DNA from: Culex pipiens pallens
Taxonomy: Eukaryota > Arthropoda > Insecta > Diptera > Culicidae
Assembly: GCF_016801865.2 (NCBI RefSeq)
Contig: NC_068937.1
Coordinates: 114,553,068-114,617,067, forward strand
DNA: 64,000 bases
Direction: 5' to 3'
The notes beneath the pieces were generated by a model. It saw only the letters and a list, made by a program, of their open reading frames with translations, was not told the origin of the DNA and searched no databases. Shown piece after piece: positions 55,951 through 64,000 of the stretch (its first letter is position 1; the number at the start of each line of letters is the position of its first letter). A program made the position numbers and the translations under genes.

Positions 55951-56145
55951 TCCAGATTTTTAAGCGAAGATGGCGTTCGAATTGTGAACGCCCGAAATGT
56001 CAAAGTCATGCAGTGGTACCAACATTACGAAAAAAGTGTGCCATGGCATGACAGTCACATTTTTTTTCTAATGTTGGTGCTACTGAGTGATTCTGACATT
56101 TCGGACGTTCACAATTCGAATGCCATCTTCGCTTAAAAACCTGGA
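55951..56145. mobile_element. Hairpin MITE, TCCAGATTTTTAAGCG ends, copy 1
   Basis: 195 bp. The arms pair over GCGAAGATGGCGTTCGAATT and its inverse, with a second inverted pair around GTGGTACCAACATTA. The second copy is at 56617-56809. Confidence 0.8.
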
Positions 56146-56616
56146 TAAACCTGGCAGAGGACATCTTTCCTGGTCGGAAATACCACGCCTTTTTTCAGTT
56201 TAAAATGGGCAATGAACCGGCGCCCAATCGCAATGCGTTCGTGGAATGTTACGTTATTTCGCTGGTTCAAGTATTGCGGCGCGCTTCGACTGTATTAACA
56301 ATAAGTAAAATGTATGACATGCCAAACCATTATTAACTATATAACTATAGTGATCAATTTCAAGATTAAATTTAAATTTTTAACATAATTAATCTTCATT
56401 CATCAATTTTGAAAAATATAAATTAAAAAAAATTAATCTACAAAACTAAAAGTTAACAGGCGCAGACAATTTGTGTATGATTCAAGCAGTATTTTTTTAA
56501 ATCTCCACATTTTAAATTTTATAAATTGGTATCACAAAAAAAAACGTAATCATGACGTAATCTACGTTTACACTATAAAATAGTGGATATAATCACATGA
56601 AGTTTATGTAATTTTA
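56146..56616. other. AT-rich spacer between two hairpin MITE copies
   Basis: No gene or repeat recognised. Confidence 0.4.
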
Positions 56617-56809
56617 TCCAGATTTTTAAGCGAAAAGGCGTTCGAATGGTGAACGCCCGAAATGTCAAAATCACGCAGTGGTACCAACATTGCGAAAAAA
56701 GTGTGCCATGGCATGACCGCCACATTTTTTTCTAATGTTGGTGCTACTGTGTGATTTTGACAGTTCGGACGTTCATCAATCGAACGCCATCTTCGCTCAA
56801 AAACCTGGA
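56617..56809. mobile_element. Hairpin MITE, TCCAGATTTTTAAGCG ends, copy 2, TA duplication
   Basis: 193 bp, TA at 56615-56616 and 56810-56811. About 470 bp from copy 1, same orientation. Confidence 0.8.
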
Positions 56810-56811
56810 TA

Positions 56812-57257
56812 AGAAAAAGTTTTGAAGTTGGGCAAGCGTTTTTAAACATCAGTTCGTTTCAAATGAGTTATGGTATTTACTTTTAAGAAAAAATAGGAGC
56901 ACCCTGTTAATAAAACTCATTTGGTTCCGATTTCACATTATTGCTACTACAGAGAAACCTCTTTTTACGCGGTGGCGTTACGCTTTTTGTTTCGTAGATT
57001 TCTCTTAAACCATACAATATTTTTGCAAGTATCAAAAAGCGTTTTGTAGATCTGAATAAAGCCTACAAATTGCTTTTAAAAGATTGCAAAAATGTTCTGT
57101 CATTCCAGAGAAATCGACAAATTAGAAAAACTTAACGCATCGTGTAAAAAGAGGTTTTACTGTATGAGGACACCAATTTTAGGATGTTTTCCACTTCTGA
57201 GCAAGTCTCCCAGAAGTCGGCCGATCGTATTTTTTTTCGTTGTCCTATTTTTGATTG
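56812..57257. other. Spacer, partly repeat-derived
   Basis: Contains a CTCTTTTTACGCG/CGTGTAAAAAGAGG inverted pair (about 56960 and 57140), so the segment 56955-57165 may be a degraded TIR element. No gene. Confidence 0.35.
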
Positions 57258-57281
57258 AATATGACTCTAAACTGCATAAAT

Positions 57282-58305
57282 GAATCGTAGTAATCGGTGA
57301 GTGCGGTCGCGAAAAAACTTTGCTCCGTCATATTTTTTTTTCGAATTTCGTTACTTTAAAATAAGTTTTGTAAAATGTTCGGTGATGTTCCTGAAATGGA
57401 TCTGTTTCTAAAAGAACCTGGACGTTTAATTTAAAATCGTGTAGAAATGGTTGTGTTGAGAGTGAAATTTTACGTCATTTTCGGAGAACGTTTCAATGAA
57501 GATACCACAAGAAGACTGAGGTTACGAGTGACGAATCCCAATGTCCCAGAGTCCGATTTGCTCTCCATCTGCATTAACTATTTATTATTCCTGATTTTCT
57601 ATTCTTCTTTTGCTCTTCCTACCTGCCACCATCTCACTTTATATGTCCTTGTGAGGGGATCATCGATCCATCCGCATTGACACACTATCTTTTCATTTTT
57701 CGTCTTGTCTTTCTTCTTATTTTTCATTGTTTTTTCACACTTACTACCAGTCTTTGTGAGGGGATACTGAGCTCGATTTGCTCTCCATCCGCATTGACCT
57801 TTCCTCATCTATGATTTTCCTTTTAAATAGTAGTTAGAACCAAAGCCGGGGATTGGGGAGGGAGCATCAGGGCAGTGGACGGTATGCTGTAATGGCGGAG
57901 ACTGGATGTGGATAGTGGAAGACCAAAACCACGTCACAAGGGGAAAATAGTTTATTAATTGTACAATTCTTAAGGATTGTACAATTACTAAGTCTATTGA
58001 CCTCTGTCAGTCTCCAGCTGTCTGCCGCGCCCTTTTAGGCCCCCAACAGGGTGCGAGCCCTGTTTTTCAGCTTTGTCAGACTTTTTTCGGAGTTATTGGA
58101 GGTTACTGTCGGAAGGAGATTCTCTTCCCCTGAGGACACCGTGAGTGATTTTGCTCGTTCGCGTCCAACCACCCCCTTTTGGCCCTTCATACGGCAGTAA
58201 TTTGAAGATGCTCCCTTTAAGTTCGAGCCACTGTAATTCTAGGCAACCGCTACATAGGTCATCCTTGTGGCCCTGTTGGTTATCACATCAAATCAAATCA
58301 AATCA
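57282..58305 (+). mobile_element. About 1-kb RT-less retroposon with (TCAAA)n tail, 24-bp duplication
   Basis: 1024 bp bounded by a 24-bp direct repeat (57258-57281 and 58306-58329, beginning AATATGACTC), ending in a run of four TCAAA-type units. The phrases gctctccatctgcattaac, atccatccgcattgac and gctctccatccgcattgacc recur inside. No reverse transcriptase. A deleted or SINE-like non-LTR passenger. Confidence 0.8.
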
Positions 58306-58329
58306 AATATGACTCTAAACTGCATAAAT

Positions 58330-58570
58330 ATGACTCCTAAACTGCCCATGTGCGCATAAATGTCCCATATGCAAAAACAGCAAACTGAGAAAAACGCAAG
58401 GCAAAAACTGGATTTCCCCAAGATTTCTAGAACAAACTACTGGATGTTATAGGCTCTTTTGAAATGTGTCATGTGTTCACATGATTTTGAACCAAACTGC
58501 ATCAATAACTCAAAAGAGATGAAAATTCATATGGGACATTTATGCGATCAGGCGCAGTAAACTGCTCTAA
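58330..58570. repeat. Repeat shared with 44265-44420 and 47659-47790
   Basis: A loose inverted repeat: cgcataaatgtcccatatgc near 58352 and its inverse near 58527. It is the target of the 57282-58305 retroposon. Confidence 0.45.
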
Positions 58571-58599
58571 AGTTATATAGTTATTTTTTTAATCCTAGA

Positions 58600-59123
58600 T
58601 GGCGGAAAAAATAGCAGTAATAAAATATTGAAAAAAAGGCAACCAACCAGCCAAATTTTACTCAAATGGAGTCGCAGAACTCAATTTTGATGTAAAAAAT
58701 ACGATTTTTTTTTTGTTCACGATTCGATTATCCGAAGTCCCAAACAAACCTTCGGATAATCGAATTTTGGATAATCGAAACATCGGATAATCGAAACTTC
58801 GGATAATCGAGTCTGGACTGTATTGTTTTTAAGTAGACATAAACGTCAACTTTTCAATTGTTATTTTTTAATTGCACGATTTTGAAAAGTGTCGAAAACT
58901 AACTTTTAAAAATCCAGAAACTATTTTCAAAGCTAAATTGAATTTGCTATCAAGATGTACGGAACATTTTTTGATAAAATTCATAATTTTCAAATTCAAA
59001 ACTCTAGAAATGCATTTCCCACCATTTAGCCCACCAAAATTTTGTTTTCGTGATTTGATTAACCGGTGTAATTTTCCGAGCTGTAATTTTCATAAGGGCT
59101 TCGGATAATCGAGTCTGGACTGT
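58600..59123 (-). mobile_element. Two adjoining pogo-like CAGT-ended elements or fragments
   Basis: TTCGGATAATCGAGTCTGGA then CTGT occurs at 58798-58822 and again at 59099-59123. GGATAATCGA is repeated four times at 58755-58810. The left parts are eroded. Confidence 0.5.
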
Positions 59124-59338
59124 GTTTCACTTTTTGTGATGAAAAATGGATATTTTTTTAGAGTTACCTGCTGCTTTTCTAATTACATAAAATCGATCAA
59201 AAAATGTCTGCCCATAATACAGATTCTTTAATATTTATAAACCATTGTTGTGTGGATAGCTGTCAAAAAAATATGAACGAGCCTGTGATGAAGAATCGTT
59301 GTTTTTGTTTTAGGAAAGGCCTTCTCAAAGAAAATTAC

Positions 59339-60437
59339 CAAGGGTCCTGATTTTCGGTTCAATGAACAGAAACCACTCACTCATCGCCTATCCATTCGTC
59401 GCCTATTCCAACACGCTAGCATTCATGAGCGAATGATACTCGCAAGCAGTCAGCGAGTGGCCCGAACCACGGGTATGAATCTTCAAACAATTTCAATATG
59501 GCGACTTGTATCAGAAGAAAAAGAAACATTTTCGCTAGTTCTCACTGTTCTGTGTTCTGCGTGCACGTCCGCAAACATAGACCACACACATACTAACACA
59601 AAGCGCCACCAAGAGGCAAAAGGTGATTACGAATATTTTTGACACTTCCGTTAAAAATATGCGGTTTTGCTAAAACAAATAACAAAACCAAGTTTTCAGT
59701 GTAGCTCGACTGTCAATCTTGTAATTCCTTGCTGATTTGTTCGAAAATTTATTATAATTTATAAGTTTTTTTGCAGCACCCATTTTGGACGGACATTTCT
59801 GTTATCACCTTCTGGTTCCTTGGATTGGACATGGATAATTTCACAGTGTAATAAACAGGGCAGCTACCACCATGTGGCGCCACTGTTTCGAATGAGAAAA
59901 CGATACAGGTTTTTCAGACGAGTTTCAATCCCGTGGTTATACTCATTGATTTGGGTTGCCTAAAATCAATGTTATCAATTAAATTGTGCATTTATTTTGA
60001 TTTCATAACATTATAGACACCATTCAAAGAAACATCCACCAAGAAAAAATCAAATTGATGGCAAACTGAGGGCGGGAAAACAAAAAGACTGCCGCGCTGG
60101 CGTTTTGTGAGAATGGCTCTTCGCTGAGCATGGTAGTGTGTGAGTGTCGTCGAGCGACGGAGTAGGCAAAAAATTTCACGATGTATTTGTTCGCTGAGTG
60201 AACAGTTCGGGAACGCAGCGCATCAGAGAAAAAATGTTTTCAGTTCAGAGTGATCGGCGACGTTCGGCCTGCCTGAGCCGTTCGGAGACTGAGCCGATCA
60301 GGAGAGAAGGAGAGTAGAAAAGAGAGTGTTCGGGAGCGAATGGTTTCAAAGTGACAAACAGTAGGAATTCATCATCGCGTCGCCTGCTATTTGTGCTCGT
60401 GAATGGAGTGGTTGATTTTGAGCAATCAGGACCCTTG
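59339..60437. mobile_element. Non-autonomous hAT-like element, 8-bp duplication
   Basis: 1099 bp. Ends CAAGGGTCCTGATT/AATCAGGACCCTTG, with AAAATTAC at 59331-59338 and 60438-60445. Subterminal sequence is rich in short direct and inverted motifs (cgctgagtg, ttcgggag, gagccgatca). No hAT transposase frame is visible. Confidence 0.85.
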
Positions 60438-60484
60438 AAAATTACTCCGGACATTGAAAAATTGACTATTCGTCACTAACAGTT

Positions 60485-60640
60485 CTGGAGTTTTTTTTTT
60501 GAAAAGGTCCAATAAACCAAATTTCCAGTTTTTGCTTTTTGGGTGTTTTTAGAACCGCCTTGAGTCAGGGGTATTCAAAAACACCCAAAAAGCAAAAACT
60601 GAAAATTTGGTTTATTGGTCCTTTTCAAAAAAAACTCCAG
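60485..60640. mobile_element. Hairpin MITE, CTGGAGT ends, 4-bp duplication AGTT
   Basis: 156 bp, same family as 51480-51634; AGTT at 60481-60484 and 60641-60644. Confidence 0.85.
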
Positions 60641-60644
60641 AGTT

Positions 60645-61229
60645 GGCCCTGTTTGAAATGTTAGCAAACAATTGATTGCATGTTTTTTTTTTTTTGAGAC
60701 TCAGGAGTCATTCGTATCTTGTTATCGGACAATTGGGTCCTAAAATGAAGCATGAATTTTTGTTTGTATCAGAAATTTGTTCTAAATTTGGTCAGGAGGT
60801 ATCCACAAATGACGTATTTTTCAAAACGTTCATATTATTGCCCCACCTTCCTCAAAGAGCTGGGCACGCTAGGACCCTTTGTACGATCGCAAAGGATTTA
60901 AAAGGATTTTTTAAGTCAATTTTCAAAAAATACTTCGCGATCCTTCTTGATAGAGCAGGTTCTTCTTGACAGCTCGTTCCAAAGGGACCAGAGTTGATCC
61001 ATCGTTGTCTTGTCATTTTTTTTTTTTTTTTCACTAAAAAGAAAAAAAGTGATCAGAAATGGGGTTTTAATCGTGTTTTTAACCGTTGCATATAAAAATT
61101 TACATAAGGCTTTAGAACCCAATTAGTTGTAAAGAAACTTATTAAATCTGCATTTATCAACTGAAGATAAGACAAAAAAAATTACAGGACTTTTTCGAAA
61201 AAAAAAACTTTAGATTTGTTGATATCGTC
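60645..61229. other. Spacer, no gene
   Basis: AT-rich, with T runs at 60683 and 61018. Short frames lack support. Confidence 0.4.
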
Positions 61230-61232
61230 TTG

Positions 61233-61406
61233 GGGACCATCCATAAACCACGTGGACACTTTTTTGGGATTCTGTTACCCCCCCCCCCCTCGTGGACAAT
61301 TGTCCATACAAAAATAAACTTTTTTGTATGGTTCGTGGACAACCGCCATACCCCCCCCCCCCCCCCCTAAAGTGTCCAGTCCCTAAAGTGATTTATGGAT
61401 GGTCCC
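61233..61406. mobile_element. PIF/Harbinger-like MITE, 3-bp duplication TTG
   Basis: 174 bp; GGGACCATCC ends, TTG at 61230-61232 and 61407-61409, two internal C runs. Sister of 29187-29357. Confidence 0.8.
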
Positions 61407-61409
61407 TTG

Positions 61410-62356
61410 AGAGCCTTTGAATGCCAACTGGAAATTCAGACAAAAAAAGCTCGCTGTCAATCTGAACTATTATGGCTTGCTATGTTTACTGTACTAAAAG
61501 CATCGAATTGAGTTCCAGTGCTGGCCACCAGGTGTAAACGCGAGTTTACCTCCCCGAGATGGCATTAATGATTCCACCAAGCGTCTCCGTGAAACTTTTG
61601 GAAAGACAAATTTGTAATGGAAACGCATGGTATTTTAGGACTTGATTGATTTCAACAATTTTCATTGCAATAAAATTATAACCTTAGGAATTTCGGATTA
61701 AACATGTCTTGTTATTGTTATCAACAGACTCCACCCCGCCGTTTATTGTGTCCTTTCCAAGATTATTTCCAGTTTAAAATCTGCACTTTTTCTGGTTCAT
61801 TTCAAAAGTTATTGTGTGTAGCAGTTTTTCCAGATCGGATTTGTTTTAGTTTTAGCAATAGTGTGTTTCTTGTAGTTAAATATTCTTTTTTTATTTGGTT
61901 ATTAATAGTAGTTATTTAGTAGGTAGTAGCGTTCGCTATTTACAATAGCTTTTGTTTTTATTTCTTTCCTCTTCTAATCTGCACGTTACCGGTCCTGTTT
62001 TCGGAGCATTCCAATTGGTTTTCTAATTTTCTTTAAATCGTGATCATCAACAAATTAACTTCCGTTCTGCTGTTCTGTTTCGTTTATTCATGTACAATTT
62101 TGAAATTGCTTTTTTTTTCTACATCTTCGTTTAAAGCGATCATATTTGTTCGTTGAGCTAGACACTAGATCGCGCGCGGCAAACCAGGCCACGCCGATCA
62201 ACAACAGAACAACAGTCTTTTGCGATATTTTCAACTTCCCAAACTCAAGCTCAAAAGCTTTACCGCTTTTTTTTTCTAAGCAAAGAAACAAACAATCGAA
62301 ACTAATTGTTACCGTTTATTCACTTTTATTTTCGGGAATTTAGAAAGACTGCTACC
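61410..62356. other. Downstream region of Tsc1
   Basis: AT-rich unique sequence; possibly includes part of a longer Tsc1 3' UTR. Minus-strand AATAAA also occurs at 62325-62330, 62315-62320 and 62083-62088. No other gene. Confidence 0.4.
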
Positions 62357-62362
62357 TTTATT
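62357..62362 (-). terminator. Candidate proximal poly(A) signal of Tsc1
   Basis: AATAAA on the minus strand, 165 nt after the stop at 62527. Two further signals follow within 45 nt, so alternative 3' ends are likely. Confidence 0.45.
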
Positions 62363-62526
62363 TTTACACGATTTGAAGTTGCAACATTTGGCGAGGAGAT
62401 TTTAGGTTTCCCTCAAGCGCACAATAAATCAAGGTGTGTGTTACAACGCATTCAACAAACAATAGATAAACTCTCTCTTTTCGCGAAAGCTCGCCAACGA
62501 AACGTACTCTTTCCCCCGTCTGTCTC

Positions 62527-64000
62527 TCATAGCCGCTTCGAGGGCCCGGGAAACTCGTCCGGTGGCAGTGGCGGTCTGGCGTCCAGCGGCAACGGCGGCG
62601 GAACTCCCCCCATCGGCGTTGGCAGGTTCGAATCCATGAGCGAATCATGCTGGTGCGTGCCGCTGTTGAGATTGCTGCCGCCCTGGGCAACCAGCGCCAG
62701 GTTCCGAATCTCGGACAGTCCCTCGCTGGAGGCGAGCGAAATCGACAGCGGCGACGCGTGGTCCAACGAGCCGACGGCATCTGATGAAGGAGAAGACGGT
62801 TAGAGTGGGACGTTGAAAGAGGGGGGGGGGGTCAACTCTTACCCGTCCGATCGGAGTCGGGAGACCGTGCGGCAGCATTCACCCGCAGCTCCAGGATCAC
62901 TTCCTCCATCTTGACGACGATCGCCTTTTGTGCGTGGTATTTGCGCTCCAGAGCCTGAAATCATCACGAAATTTAGAGCGCGCGTGACAAAGCGATCGAT
63001 TGATGAAGCAACTCACGTTGAACTGCTCCTTGTGTTCTTCCTTGACCGTTTTGAGCATCCGCTTCTGGTAGGTGATTGTTTCGTCCCGCTTCGTAAGCTG
63101 CTGCTCCAGCTCGGCCATTCGTTCGCGGGTCGAATCCAGCTGGGCCGACTTCATCTCCAGGTTGAACCGTAGCTCTGGAAAAAGAAAGTTAAAAAGCTTT
63201 TGTTAGGAGTTCGATGTGTGGAGATTACAAGATTACCTTTCACCTCCTCCATGTAAGTCTCCTGAATCATGGCCACCTCGGCATCCCGGGCCTTCATGTT
63301 GTCCAGCTCGGCCAGCCGTTCCTTGCACTTGAGCTGGATCTCGCCCATCAGTATGAGCTCGCACTGAAGTCGCGTCAGTTCGTCCCGGTACTGCTGCCCA
63401 AGATCCGCCTTGTACAGCGCTTGATGCATTTCGTTCTGCACGTCAAACAACTCGCCGCGGGCCTGTTCGATCGCAAGGGTCTGCTCTTTGCGCAGTTTCG
63501 TCTCGTCGGCCAGGGCCACCTCGAGTTCCTCGATCCTGACCTGCAGATCTTTGTTCCGACGGATCTCCGCCGCGTGTCGTTCCTTCAGCTCGATGACCTC
63601 GGTCGTGTTTTTAGTCCAATCGGCGTTGGCCTTCCGCCGCAGCGTGGCCAGTTCCGTGTTCAGCGAGTTAATCTCCTTCGTGAGTCGCGCCACCTGGTCC
63701 TTGAGCGTCTCGTTGTTCTGTTCCAGCCCGCGGATGGTCCGACTCTTGCCGAGCAGACGGCGATTACGCTCGGCGTGAATCTCCCGCCGGTGCTTCTCGT
63801 ACTGCAGCTGCAGGTTCAACAGCGTTATATGGTCCCGATACAGTTCCTCGACCCGTCGCGGATCTCCACCGTCGATGCGCTTCTTCACGCACAGCTCAAT
63901 GTACTGGTCGAGCATCACGTTCGGCTCGAGTTTGTTCCCGGACTCGTTTTGCCGCTCCTGCAAGCGTTTCATCGCGTCCGACTTGTACTTGAGCTCCTCC
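62527..64000 (-). CDS. Tsc1: Tsc1 (hamartin), 3' part, four exons
   Basis: Exons (minus): 64000-63237 (continues outside the window), 63174-63017, 62954-62843 and 62780-62527 with a TGA stop. All junctions are GT-AG, frames join correctly (phases 1, 0, 1) and give about 428 C-terminal residues. The segment LQLQYEKHRREIHAERNRRL matches the conserved hamartin coiled coil (human ...LLYERFKRQQHALRNRRLL). A long heptad-rich coil follows, then the conserved YHAQKAIVVKMEEVILEL block, and a tail with PPPLPLDARPPLPP before the C-terminus SKRL. Known role: Tsc1 stabilises Tsc2 in the cytosolic TSC complex, the GAP for Rheb that restrains mTORC1 and growth. The N-terminal core lies beyond the window edge. 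All three introns are 62 nt; the last has a run of 11 G on the + strand (62821-62831). Confidence 0.92.

Noticed and set aside
1..64000. CRISPR arrays, prokaryotic operons or viral insertions
   Set aside because: Tandem arrays seen are transposon-internal; gene structure is spliced and insect-like; the only RT present is of the non-LTR Jockey type.

Overview
The window reads as nuclear DNA of a mosquito, most likely a Culex-type culicine. This is an inference from AT-rich intergenic sequence packed with nested foldback elements and MITEs, Jockey-clade non-LTR retrotransposons, and insect-like genes with introns of about 60-75 nt. No bacterial, viral or CRISPR feature was seen. Most of the 64 kb is transposon-derived. 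Host genes are few and all lie on the minus strand.

Host genes. (1) Positions 62527-64000 hold the 3' end of Tsc1 (hamartin): four exons, three 62-nt introns, about 428 C-terminal residues, largely coiled coil, with a proline-rich tail. (2) Positions 50765-51266 hold a complete two-exon gene for a 142-residue secreted protein with a four-cysteine core and an Asn/Gly-rich tail. It has a TATA box, an initiator and a poly(A) signal. (3) Positions 39203-39541 hold a second complete two-exon gene for a 92-residue secreted protein with the same plan: TATA, TATCAC initiator, a signal-peptide exon starting Met-Leu, a phase-0 intron and one short last exon. (4) Positions 14480-14689 hold a probable first coding exon with a signal sequence after a long leader, preceded by a GC-rich, GAGA-rich 5' region up to about 15470. 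Its later exons are not seen.

Mobile DNA. Positions 1580-5874 are an apparently intact Jockey-clade element with both ORFs open, a poly(A) tail and a 14-bp target duplication. Positions 21469-26708 are a second, divergent Jockey element that has lost ORF2 and is split by a TA-flanked element (22530-26476), which is itself split by a foldback (24241-25986). A foldback group with GAGC termini and 4-bp target duplications accounts for 11380-13018, 15854-17861, 24241-25986, 32997-34202, 41586-42785 and 44736-47654, plus partial copies. A TA-flanked family with GGGTA termini has three copies (6783-9546, 40441-43595, 48068-50500), each hosting other insertions. Comparing the copies gives the empty sites and confirms the boundaries. 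Smaller families include hAT-like elements (16243-16324, 59339-60437), PIF/Harbinger-like MITEs (29187-29357, 61233-61406), pogo-like CAGT-ended elements, hairpin MITEs, a tRNA-derived SINE and several retroposons with simple-repeat tails and 11-24 bp duplications.

Layout. 1-14.4 kb: Jockey-1 and nested TEs. 14.4-15.5 kb: promoter and first exon. 15.5-19.6 kb: foldback and pogo-like elements. 19.6-21.4 kb: unique. 21.4-26.7 kb: three-level nest. 26.7-32.6 kb: mostly unique. 32.6-38.1 kb: foldbacks and a TIR element. 38-40 kb: second secreted gene. 40.3-50.5 kb: dense TE block. 50.5-53.1 kb: first secreted gene. 53-61.4 kb: MITEs, retroposon and hAT element. 61.4-64 kb: Tsc1 3' region.
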